Of a stretch of 8,349 nucleotides of DNA, positions 1 through 6,154 are shown in pieces. The position numbers and the translations under genes were made by a program. The notes under the pieces are model-generated. The model was not told the DNA's origin. It searched no databases and saw only the letters and a list, made by a program, of their open reading frames with translations. Positions within the stretch are counted from its first letter, which is position 1; every line of letters starts with the position of its first letter. Source of the DNA: Nitrososphaerota archaeon (GTDB lineage Archaea > Thermoproteota > Nitrososphaeria_A > Caldarchaeales > Wolframiiraptoraceae); assembly GCA_021160205.1 (NCBI GenBank), contig JAGHCZ010000006.1, positions 1 to 8,349 of the forward strand. Reading direction: 5' to 3'.

Positions 1-946
1 TAAGTCCAAAGCCATGGCCGCCGCAGAGAAGCTCAGGAAAATGAACCCGTGGATTAAGATCGAACCGTATTTCGAAGACGTTAGAAAGCTTGATCAAACG
101 ATATTCGAGAAGGCGGATGTAATAGCATCGTGTTTAGATAACTGGCCCGTTAGAAGATGGCTAAACTCTCTCGCGGTAGAGCTAAACAAGGTGCTCGTTG
201 ACCTAGCTATGGACGGATTTTACGCGAATTTTCAAACGGTCATTCCGGGAAAAACCGCGTGTCTTGAATGCCATGGAGATGAATTAATTCCTAAAGAAAC
301 TCAGCTCGCTGAGTGCACGCTTAGAAGAAGAAGGCCGCAAGACCTAGTCGAGGACCTAAAGGCCAGCGGCATAGACGTGAGCGTGAAAATCGCTGAAAAA
401 TTATTCAAGCTGAATCTTAAAACCGTTTACGATCTAAAATACGCTCAAGCCGATATCTTAGAAAAGCTCGACGAGAAAACGAGAAAGAAGCTTTACGAAA
501 TACAGGAGAAATTGAAGCCCAAAATGCCCGCGCTTCAAAGCGTGGCCGCGCTGGTTTCCGCGATAGCCTCTACCGAAATAGTGAAAATACTCCACGAAGG
601 AAGCTTGGGCGAAATTTTCACAGAGCTGCTGGTCTATGATGGGCTCACCAATCAGTTTACGTCCGTTCATCTCGAGAGGCGAGCTGACTGCTTTGTCTGC
701 GGAGACGAAGTTAGGCAGGAGGCGATCTCCTTCCCCGTGAAATTACATGAAACAGTTTTAGATATCAAAAAGAGAATAGCGCAGGAATTTAGCATACCTG
801 ATCCGGAGATTCTTTACAAGAAATGGCGGCTGAAAGATGATCAAAAGCTCTCCGAGCTTCAACCCAAATCCGGGGATATAGTCTACGTCCACACGAGCAG
901 AAGATTTATGCCCTTGCCTCTCAGATTAGACGTTGCGGAGGATTGA
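1..946 (+). CDS. Ubiquitin-activating E1-like enzyme, 5' partial
   Basis: The reading frame is open to the left edge, so the adenylation glycine-rich loop and true start lie outside; the ATG at 14 is internal, because the codons before it give K-S-K-A, matching the GKxKA stretch of E1/MoeB/ThiF enzymes. Numbering from that Met, the CLDNWPVRRWLN segment (40-51) is E1-like. CLEC (83, 86) and CFVC (226, 229) form the four-cysteine zinc site. The motif ECTLRRRRP puts the likely catalytic thioester cysteine at 101, as in the CTxR motif of SUMO E1 subunit UBA2. Residues 116-168 resemble a helix-hairpin-helix unit inserted after this cysteine. Residues about 236-295 form a ubiquitin-fold domain, which in eukaryotic E1s recruits E2; the protein ends VAED, with no di-glycine. 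Family knowledge: E1 adenylates a ubiquitin-like modifier, holds it as a thioester and passes it to E2. The downstream RING gene follows with no gap. Caldiarchaeum-type E1 is the best match; plain MoeB/ThiF is unlikely given the cysteine domain and ubiquitin-fold domain. Confidence 0.93.
   Translation, partial: KSKAMAAAEKLRKMNPWIKIEPYFEDVRKLDQTIFEKADVIASCLDNWPVRRWLNSLAVELNKVLVDLAMDGFYANFQTVIPGKTACLECHGDELIPKETQLAECTLRRRRPQDLVEDLKASGIDVSVKIAEKLFKLNLKTVYDLKYAQADILEKLDEKTRKKLYEIQEKLKPKMPALQSVAALVSAIASTEIVKILHEGSLGEIFTELLVYDGLTNQFTSVHLERRADCFVCGDEVRQEAISFPVKLHETVLDIKKRIAQEFSIPDPEILYKKWRLKDDQKLSELQPKSGDIVYVHTSRRFMPLPLRLDVAED
937..941 (+). promoter_or_regulatory. Ribosome binding site of the small RING gene
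   Basis: GGAGG lies inside the last codons of the E1 gene. It is 7 bases before the TTG at 949 but only 1 base before the TTG at 943, which favours 949 as the start. Confidence 0.6.
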
Positions 947-948
947 GC

Positions 949-1209
949 TTGGGAAAAAGGATAGTCGTCGGAAAAGAAGTCAAGATAGGTGAATGGAACT
1001 TTTCTAGCGCTTCGATCGTCGAGACGAGGCCCGTGTCAAGGCAGGAAAATATCTGCCCCGTTTGCTCAACCGAGATCGTAGAAGGAGCCCCAACCTTTAA
1101 ATGCCCATATTGCGGAAACGTCATGCATCTGAAGTGCGTGGAGCCGTGGTTAAAGAGTCACGGCGTATGCCCGATCTGCAAAAGATCTTTATCGGAAAGA
1201 TCTCAATAA
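949..1209 (+). CDS. Small RING-finger protein, probable E3 of the ubiquitin-like cascade
   Basis: The product is 86 residues with a TTG start; an in-frame TTG at 943 overlapping the E1 stop is the alternative. After a short basic N-terminus (1-30), eight ligands form one RING: C36, C39, C52, C55, H60, C63, C74, C77, spaced C-x2-C-x12-C-x2-C-x4-H-x2-C-x10-C-x2-C. The order is C4HC3, with a VEPWL segment after C63 and CPIC closing the domain, as in RING E3 ligases that bind E2. Position directly after E1 matches the small RING gene (srfp) of the Caldiarchaeum subterraneum ubiquitin-like operon, whose product was shown to act as an E3 in a reconstituted cascade (established for that organism). 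Expected role here: cytosolic scaffold moving modifier from charged E2 to substrate. C4HC3 is also the PHD order, but the CPxC end and tryptophan position fit RING better. Translation is probably coupled to E1. Confidence 0.88.
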   Translation: MGKRIVVGKEVKIGEWNFSSASIVETRPVSRQENICPVCSTEIVEGAPTFKCPYCGNVMHLKCVEPWLKSHGVCPICKRSLSERSQ

Positions 1210-1214
1210 TTTAT

Positions 1215-1219
1215 GGAGG
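1215..1219 (+). promoter_or_regulatory. Ribosome binding site of the short coiled-coil gene
   Basis: GGAGG sits 9 bases before the TTG at 1229. It fixes that non-AUG start; the nearby ATG at 1213 is in another frame. Confidence 0.6.
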
Positions 1220-1228
1220 AGTATCGAG

Positions 1229-1597
1229 TTGGAGGGTGGAAAAGACTCTGAAGAAAATAGGGTGATTATAGAGCTAAAATACTTAGAAACGCCTGTGGGT
1301 AAGGTTCCGACATTGGAGTTCGCTAAGAGCCTACTGAAGGCGATACAGATTTTAGATGACGCGACAGCGAATATTGAGGAAAAACTAGGTAAACTTGAGG
1401 AGGGCGGGTTAATGCCGAAGAACCTAGAGGAAGTTCAGGAGCGGCTAAATTCCATGGAGTCGGCAATAAAGGATATACAGAAAAAGCTGGATCTGGAAGT
1501 CGGCGAAATTTTAGATAAATTATCTGCATTAACCGACGCGTTCAGCGAGCTGGTGGAGAGAGTGCAAAGAATCGAGGAGTCTCTGCCTAAGGACTGA
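1229..1597 (+). CDS. Short coiled-coil protein of unknown function
   Basis: I do not recognise the family. The 122-residue product begins with an acidic tail and one predicted beta strand (about 11-19, RVIIELKYL). It continues with a helix at about 28-60 and a second long helical stretch at about 63-120 with heptad-like leucine/isoleucine spacing. It has no cysteine, no membrane segment and no catalytic motif. Start choice is TTG with a good upstream GGAGG. It lies 19 bases after the small RING gene on the same strand with no promoter visible between, so it is probably cotranscribed with E1 and RING. That makes an adaptor or oligomerisation role in the cascade possible, by position only. Its 3' end overlaps the convergent coiled-coil gene by 11 bases. 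Confidence 0.75.
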   Translation: MEGGKDSEENRVIIELKYLETPVGKVPTLEFAKSLLKAIQILDDATANIEEKLGKLEEGGLMPKNLEEVQERLNSMESAIKDIQKKLDLEVGEILDKLSALTDAFSELVERVQRIEESLPKD

Positions 1598-2432
1598 GAA
1601 CGGCGCGCCTCATATCCGCTATTATTTTCTCCAAGTTCGAGCGCTTGCCTTCGAGCTCTTTTATCTCCGATTCGAGTCTCCTTTTCCTTTCCGCGAGAGC
1701 ATTTACCTCGCTTCTGAGCTGAAGTATTTTTCTATCCAGCTCTTCGGCTGTCTCCTCTTTTTCGCGAAGTTTGGAAAGAGCTTCCCTGAGCTCTGTTTCT
1801 TTTCTAACGAGTCTCTCCAATCTAATTTCTCTGAGCTTGAAATCCCTCAGCATCCCTTTCATCATCTCTTCTAGCTTGCTTCTAGATTCGTCTAAAGCCT
1901 TGAAATATCGGTTTTCGAGCTCGCTCGCCCGTCTCTCAAGCTCCATTTTCTTGTCTTCTAGCTCTCTGAGCTCCGCCTCTCGAAGAGTTAGCCTTCGCTC
2001 CTTCGCGTCTAGTTCATTCCTCCACTTCTTGATTTCATCCCGCATCACCGAAAGCTCGCCTTTCTCCTTAACCAGAGAGTTTATCTCCTGCTTGATCATC
2101 TCCCGCTCTCTGCTGAGAGCTTCGATTATATCCTTGATTCCATCCTGAACCGATAGCAAGGTATTCTCGTAATATCTAACGGCTTCCAGCTCCTCCGCAA
2201 CCTTCTCCGCCTTATCCACATATTGTTCGAACTTCGATCTTATTGCCTCGGGTTGAGCCGCGACTTCTCTGAGAGCAGATTGCAGGTCGGCGAACCTGGA
2301 CTCTATTCTATTTAAGATATCCGTGATTTTTTCCGTATTTTGAATGAGCGTGCTCTCTAATTCAGCTATCCTATTCGAAAGCTTAGCCTCAAGCTCCTCG
2401 AATTTCTCTTTCTTGCCGGTAAATGATACCAT
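1587..2432 (-). CDS. Long coiled-coil protein of unknown function
   Basis: The 281-residue product is almost wholly helical and charged, with Glu/Lys/Arg-rich heptads from about residue 8 to 275, broken near 55-65 (AAQPEAIR) and again around 85-95. It has no Walker A or B motif, no signal peptide and no membrane segment, so it is not an SMC or Rad50 ATPase; it may be a structural or scaffolding filament. The ATG at 2432 is chosen because a TATA box is centred 30 bases upstream, which predicts a leaderless or nearly leaderless transcript starting at this codon. An upstream GTG at 2561 would add 43 residues that translate the promoter itself and do not look protein-like. The gene converges on the E1/RING cluster and overlaps it by 11 bases. 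Function is unknown; a link to the neighbouring ubiquitin-like genes is speculation. Confidence 0.8.
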   Translation of the reverse strand: MVSFTGKKEKFEELEAKLSNRIAELESTLIQNTEKITDILNRIESRFADLQSALREVAAQPEAIRSKFEQYVDKAEKVAEELEAVRYYENTLLSVQDGIKDIIEALSREREMIKQEINSLVKEKGELSVMRDEIKKWRNELDAKERRLTLREAELRELEDKKMELERRASELENRYFKALDESRSKLEEMMKGMLRDFKLREIRLERLVRKETELREALSKLREKEETAEELDRKILQLRSEVNALAERKRRLESEIKELEGKRSNLEKIIADMRRAVLSP

Positions 2433-2456
2433 TTCTGCAAGAATACCGCGTAGGCG

Positions 2457-2466
2457 TATATAAAAA
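2457..2466 (-). promoter_or_regulatory. Archaeal TATA box, leaderless promoter of the long coiled-coil gene
   Basis: On the minus strand the bases read TTTTTATATA, preceded by a purine-rich GAAAAC that could serve as BRE. The centre is about 30 bases from the ATG at 2432, so transcription is expected to start within a few bases of the start codon. Confidence 0.6.
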
Positions 2467-2567
2467 GTTGTTTTCGATGGCCAAAGATGAACGGAGAATA
2501 TTTTTCCCACACGTAAATCTCGTAAACTCCGCACATGCCCTTGTTTAGATACGCATCCCACGAGCCG

Positions 2568-2575
2568 TTTATAAG
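2568..2575 (+). promoter_or_regulatory. Archaeal TATA box of the membrane RING gene
   Basis: TTTATAAG centred near 2571 predicts transcription from about 2597, leaving a leader of roughly 15 bases before the TTG at 2612. With the minus-strand box it makes 2433-2611 a divergent promoter region. I see no RNA gene or repeat in the rest of this gap. Confidence 0.5.
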
Positions 2576-2611
2576 GTGCCGATTAAATGAACTAAGGGAG
2601 CTGACGAGGGC

Positions 2612-3319
2612 TTGTTGGTTAGCAGAGAAGAAGTTCTCTCAAGGCTGTATAAGATAGGCTCCGGAGCCGCCGCGATAGGCGCAATCCACATTCTAGCACT
2701 TCTTCTCAGCTGGTACGTGGAAGCGAACAGCGGTGCGTCAATTTACGGCTACGTTTTTACGGAAGCCTTGATACTCTCCGTCGGCGGCGGGCTCTTAGCC
2801 GGAGTGGGGCTCATAATAGCCTATTTCATGAAGAGTTTGAGGTCGATGAAGCTCATTTTGGGATGCCTCACGGTCGTCGGCGGAGCCCTTGCGATCCTCT
2901 CCCCGATTTACATTTATTGGATCAAGCTGCTCGGCCTATCGATTCAGGTTCATCTGGATATAGGATTCTTCGCCGCGGTCTTCACCGGGGTCATCGAGCT
3001 CGGGGTCGGATCACTCGTATTACTCACGCCCATAAAAAAGGAAATGGTCCCGACAGCTCCTCAACCTGTCCCCCGGCCGCCAACCGAGATCCCAAGACCT
3101 CCGTCGGGAATATCCGGGCCGAGCAGATCCGCTACCGCCAAGATGGTGCCGGCGCCGGACCTCGAAGAGGCCATGTGTAGCATATGTTTTGAGCCCATAC
3201 CACCTGGAGAAGCTGTGAGATGCAGTAATTGCGACGCGGTTTTTCATAGGGGATGCGTGGAGACTTGGATCAGCGTGAACGGCACCTGCCCGAGCTGCAA
3301 GGCGATCATAGTGGACTAA
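2612..3319 (+). CDS. Membrane-anchored RING-finger protein, candidate membrane E3
   Basis: The product has 235 residues and I do not know a named family for the whole architecture. Four hydrophobic helices are visible at about 15-36, 51-73, 80-104 and 117-140. Positive residues lie at the N-terminus, in the loop between helices 2 and 3 (KSLRSMK) and after helix 4 (IKK), so both ends should be cytosolic. A linker rich in proline and serine (about 145-175) leads to a C-terminal RING with ligands C189, C192, C204, C207, H212, C215, C226 and C229. This is the same C4HC3 order as the small RING gene, with identical spacing except x11 instead of x12 in the first loop. Both share a CVExWxxxxGxCPxCK core. 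Inference: a paralogue that brings the ubiquitin-like cascade to the membrane. The start is TTG at 2612 or 2615, with only weak GGGAG/GAGGG upstream. GlyS follows after 10 bases, so the two are probably cotranscribed. Confidence 0.85.
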   Translation: MLVSREEVLSRLYKIGSGAAAIGAIHILALLLSWYVEANSGASIYGYVFTEALILSVGGGLLAGVGLIIAYFMKSLRSMKLILGCLTVVGGALAILSPIYIYWIKLLGLSIQVHLDIGFFAAVFTGVIELGVGSLVLLTPIKKEMVPTAPQPVPRPPTEIPRPPSGISGPSRSATAKMVPAPDLEEAMCSICFEPIPPGEAVRCSNCDAVFHRGCVETWISVNGTCPSCKAIIVD

Positions 3320-3329
3320 GCATAAATAA

Positions 3330-4847
3330 ATGAGAATTTTTCAAAGAAAGATCAAGGTGCCTTCCGTGAGCAAGCGGGAAGAAAGCAGAAAATATGATGA
3401 AGTAATTAGGCTCGCTCTTGAGAGAGGCTTCTTTATGCCCTCCTCAGAGATCTACGGGGACGCGCCCGCGGGGTTCTGGGATTACGGGCCGCTTGGAGCA
3501 TCGTTGAAAAGGAAGTTCATAGATCTTTGGAGAAGAGAGCTCGTTAAGAGGGATGATATGCTGGAGATAGACGGCGCGCAAGTTCTCTCGAAAAGCGTTT
3601 TCAAGGCATCAGGCCACCTCGAAAGCTTCGTCGACCCGATCGCAAGGTGCAGCCGCTGCAAGGCAATCTACCGCGTGGATAAATTAATTGAGGAGAAAAC
3701 GGGGATCCACGTTCCGGAGAGGCTTAAGCCGGATGAGATGAAGAAGCTGATTAAAGAATACGGTATATCATGTGCGAACTGCGGAGGGGAGCTAACAGAT
3801 TTTTCCTATTTCAACATGATGTTCAAGCTCGGCGTCGGCGTCATCGAATCCGAGGCATATCTGCGGCCTGAAACTTGTCAAAATATCTTCATCGATTTTC
3901 TAAGGCTGTACAAGACCATGAGAAGAAAACTTCCATTCGCGATCGCTCAAGTAGGTAAGAGTTTCAGAAACGAGATCTCACCTAGACAGGGATTGCTGAG
4001 GATGAGGGAGTTCTATCAAGCCGAAATCGAAGTCTTCTTTAACCCCAAAAAAGCAAACGAATTTCCAAAAGCGGATCCAATAATGGATTACAAGCTCAGG
4101 CTGCAATTAATCGGAGAAGAAAAACCCATGGAAATCACCTGCAGAGACGCATTAAATTCGGGATTGATCTCCAGCAAGCTGGTCGCATACTATTTGGCCC
4201 TCATCCAACAATTTTACGAGAAAGTTGGATTAGCCAGGGAAAAGATCAGGTTAAGGCAGCTCGATGAGGAAGAAAAAGCATTCTACGCCGTCGAGGCATG
4301 GGATTTAGAGGTCGAGACAAGCGTGGGGTGGATAGAGCTCGTCGCGTGCAATAACAGGGGAAGCCACGACCTAGGAGGGCATCAAAGAGTCAGCGGCCAA
4401 GAGATGGAGGTTTTAGAAGACGATGAAAGAACTTTGCCTCACGTATTCGAGCTATCCATGGGAATTGATCGAAGCATATATTGCGTATTAGAAAACGCGT
4501 TAGATTTGAGCAGCGGTAAACCTGTCTTAAGGCTGGCGCCATATCTCGCTCCAATCGAGGTGGCAATCTTACCTCTCCTCTCAAAGGATCCATTCACGTC
4601 AAAAGCCATGGAGATCCGTGAAAACTTGAAGATGAGCTTCGATGTAATATACGACGATTCGGGGAGCATAGGCAGGAGATATGTCAGATACGATGAAATC
4701 GGCGTTCCCATATGCGTAACGGTCGATCATCAAACCCTGGAAGACGACACCGTAACGGTAAGGTTCAGAGACTCAGCCCTCCAGCTGAGAGCGGATCTAA
4801 AGGAACTCAAGCTTTTCCTTGAAAATCAGCTGGGTCGCGGCTGCTAG
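3330..4847 (+). CDS. glyS: Glycyl-tRNA synthetase, archaeal/eukaryotic class II type
   Basis: It charges tRNA-Gly with glycine using ATP, in the cytosol. The 505-residue product has the expected order. Near the N-terminus are GFFMPSSEIYG and the WDYGPLG segment (50-56). Two CxxC pairs (107/110 and 148/151) probably bind zinc in the insertion. RPETCQNIF (179-187) stands for the usual RPETAQGIF. Class II motif 2 is FRNEISPRQGLLRMREF (212-228, R213), motif 3 is GIDRSIYCVLENAL (378-391), and the anticodon-binding domain runs from about 404 to the end (APIEVAILPL, DDSGSIGRRY, VTVDHQTLEDDTVTVR). Conserved active-site stretches are intact. The ATG at 3330 has no clear ribosome binding site; a GTG at 3366, with AAGGTG six bases ahead, is an alternative that removes 12 non-conserved residues. 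It lies 10 bases after the membrane RING gene, so it probably has no separate promoter. Confidence 0.96.
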   Translation: MRIFQRKIKVPSVSKREESRKYDEVIRLALERGFFMPSSEIYGDAPAGFWDYGPLGASLKRKFIDLWRRELVKRDDMLEIDGAQVLSKSVFKASGHLESFVDPIARCSRCKAIYRVDKLIEEKTGIHVPERLKPDEMKKLIKEYGISCANCGGELTDFSYFNMMFKLGVGVIESEAYLRPETCQNIFIDFLRLYKTMRRKLPFAIAQVGKSFRNEISPRQGLLRMREFYQAEIEVFFNPKKANEFPKADPIMDYKLRLQLIGEEKPMEITCRDALNSGLISSKLVAYYLALIQQFYEKVGLAREKIRLRQLDEEEKAFYAVEAWDLEVETSVGWIELVACNNRGSHDLGGHQRVSGQEMEVLEDDERTLPHVFELSMGIDRSIYCVLENALDLSSGKPVLRLAPYLAPIEVAILPLLSKDPFTSKAMEIRENLKMSFDVIYDDSGSIGRRYVRYDEIGVPICVTVDHQTLEDDTVTVRFRDSALQLRADLKELKLFLENQLGRGC

Positions 4848-4853
4848 GAAATA

Positions 4854-4860
4854 CTTATAG
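4854..4860 (+). promoter_or_regulatory. Archaeal TATA box with BRE-like element upstream of the DUF47 gene
   Basis: CTTATAG is preceded by GGAAATA, a purine-rich BRE-like element, in the 46-base gap after glyS. The expected transcript start is near 4883, leaving a leader of about 10 bases before the ATG at 4894, so the DUF47-endA pair likely forms its own unit. Confidence 0.55.
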
Positions 4861-4893
4861 CGCGCGGCAAAAAATTCTTGAAATGAGATTAAA

Positions 4894-5559
4894 ATGACCC
4901 TTCCACGCGACAGGGAAGAGGATTTCAGAATAAACATTCTCACCCTGATACAGGATCAGGTCAGAGTGGTGCTTGAAGGATACAAGATGTTATTGGATAT
5001 GTTGGAGAATTTTGTGAACGGTGCGAAGCCTCAGGTTTTGGATGAGATTTATCAGAGGATTTTGAAAAACGATGAAAACGCGAAAGAAAAAGGGAGAACT
5101 GTTGAGGCCGAGATAAGTAACGTCGGCGCTCTTCTGAGTTCTAGGGAAAACTTCGTCAGATTGACCACTACGATAGATAGGATAGCCGATACTGCCGAGG
5201 GAGCGGCTTTCAGAATTCTCAGCCTAAGCAAGATGAAGACGAAAATCGGGAAAAACATCAAGAGATTGTTTATGGAACTCGGGGAATCCGTTTTGTCTAC
5301 TCTGGTCGCCATGAGGGAAGCCCTTCTCGCAACCACCCTAAACTCGTCGACGCTTTACGACAAGATAAAGGAGACGGAGCTAAACGAGAAAAAGACCGAT
5401 GAGCTTTATAGGACATTAGACCTAGAACTTCTGAAGAGCGATTTGAAGATCGCCCAGCTTCTCCTCTGTAGAGAGGTAGCCGAAATGATCGAAGATATTT
5501 CAGATAACGCCGAGAGAATCGCAGACATTCTTCGAGCACTATCCGTTGCAGCATTTTAG
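4894..5559 (+). CDS. PhoU-like DUF47 family protein
   Basis: The 221-residue product is all-helical and fits the DUF47/PhoU-like family, usually about 210-220 residues. Two family-typical acidic helices are visible: IDRIADTAEG (94-103), and EVAEMIEDISDNAERIADIL near the end (194-213), whose repeated acidic residues (E200, D201, D204, E207, D211) resemble the metal-binding E/D-xxx-D motifs of PhoU. Family knowledge: DUF47 proteins often sit beside a Pit-type phosphate transporter and are thought to regulate it. No transporter is visible here; neighbours are glyS and endA, so the role in this organism is open. The ATG at 4894 has a promoter about 37 bases upstream and no strong ribosome binding site. 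The stop lies 10 bases before the preferred endA start. Confidence 0.85.
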   Translation: MTLPRDREEDFRINILTLIQDQVRVVLEGYKMLLDMLENFVNGAKPQVLDEIYQRILKNDENAKEKGRTVEAEISNVGALLSSRENFVRLTTTIDRIADTAEGAAFRILSLSKMKTKIGKNIKRLFMELGESVLSTLVAMREALLATTLNSSTLYDKIKETELNEKKTDELYRTLDLELLKSDLKIAQLLLCREVAEMIEDISDNAERIADILRALSVAAF

Positions 5560-5569
5560 AGCTGGAGAA

Positions 5570-6124
5570 ATGTCGCGGCAAATTGTTAAGGCGGAATTAA
5601 TACACAGCACGGTTGTGGTCTGGGACATTAACAAGGGCAGAGAGCTCTATAAAATGGGATTTTACGGCAAACCACTCGGAATCTCAAAGCCTAAATCAGC
5701 TGACTTCGATGTCCCACTAGTTCTCGACATAATCGAAGCCGTTTACCTTGTGGAAAAGGGAAAGCTTGAGATATACGAAGACGGGGAGCTTCTGCGATTA
5801 GAGGAGCTGCTCGAGCGCGCTAAATCGCGTTATGAAAAATTTGATGAGAAATATTTGGTGTACAAGGATCTCAGAGACAAGGGATTCATAGTCACGCCCG
5901 GAATAAAGTTTGGAAGCGACTTCGCGGTTTACAGGATTGGGCCGGGACTAGAGCACGCGCCGTTTATAGTTCAGGTTAAAAGCGGAGACGAGTTCATTTC
6001 AGCCTTGGAGATAGTCAGATCCGGGAGGCTGGCGACGACCGTGAGAAAATACTTTACGATAGCGATCCCCAACTTGAATCAACGTAAAGTCACGTACATA
6101 TTGTTTGAATGGTGGAGAGCCTAG
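5570..6124 (+). CDS. endA: tRNA-splicing endonuclease, catalytic subunit
   Basis: It cuts intron-containing pre-tRNA (and, in archaea, pre-rRNA bulge-helix-bulge sites) to leave 2',3'-cyclic phosphate ends. The 184-residue product has the length of the short archaeal EndA subunit. The N-terminal domain (1-90) is followed by the catalytic domain from YLVYKDLRDKGF (95-106), with the motif PGIKFGSDFAVYRIGPG (110-126). The family's Tyr-His-Lys triad is present as Y121, H129 and K160, so this is a catalytic and not a purely structural subunit. Whether it works as a homotetramer or pairs with a second subunit elsewhere cannot be seen. The ATG at 5570 is preferred, although its GGAG lies only 2 bases away; a TTG at 5546 would overlap the DUF47 stop and add eight non-conserved residues. 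It is probably cotranscribed with the DUF47 gene. Confidence 0.94.
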   Translation: MSRQIVKAELIHSTVVVWDINKGRELYKMGFYGKPLGISKPKSADFDVPLVLDIIEAVYLVEKGKLEIYEDGELLRLEELLERAKSRYEKFDEKYLVYKDLRDKGFIVTPGIKFGSDFAVYRIGPGLEHAPFIVQVKSGDEFISALEIVRSGRLATTVRKYFTIAIPNLNQRKVTYILFEWWRA

Positions 6125-6154
6125 TTTATTTAATAATTCTCCAGAGGAACGTGC

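Noticed and set aside
14..16. ATG as the start of the E1 gene
   Set aside because: The frame continues upstream to the edge and those codons match conserved E1 residues, while the adenylation domain is missing; the gene is cut by the window.
1771..2148. Serine/leucine-rich open frame on the + strand
   Set aside because: It is the antisense shadow of the Glu/Lys-rich coiled-coil gene; the composition is explained by reversed Glu and Arg codons.
1587..2432. SMC/Rad50-like ATPase fragment
   Set aside because: No Walker A, Walker B or ABC signature is present and the protein is complete with its own promoter.
2433..2561. 43-residue N-terminal extension of the long coiled-coil protein from a GTG at 2561
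   Set aside because: It would translate a TATA box positioned for a start at 2432, and its residues do not continue the coiled coil.
2433..2611. Possible tRNA or C/D box RNA in the divergent gap
   Set aside because: I found no cloverleaf, and no paired C (RUGAUGA) and D (CUGA) boxes; two TATA boxes explain the gap.
2863..3180. Arginine-rich open frame on the + strand inside the membrane RING gene
   Set aside because: It overlaps a frame with clear transmembrane helices and zinc ligands and has no motif of its own.
4390..4711. Two minus-strand open frames under glyS
   Set aside because: They lie opposite the conserved motif 3 and anticodon-binding domain and have no recognisable content.
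5052..5581. Two minus-strand open frames under the DUF47 gene
   Set aside because: Both are antisense to a recognisable family protein and lack a promoter or motif.
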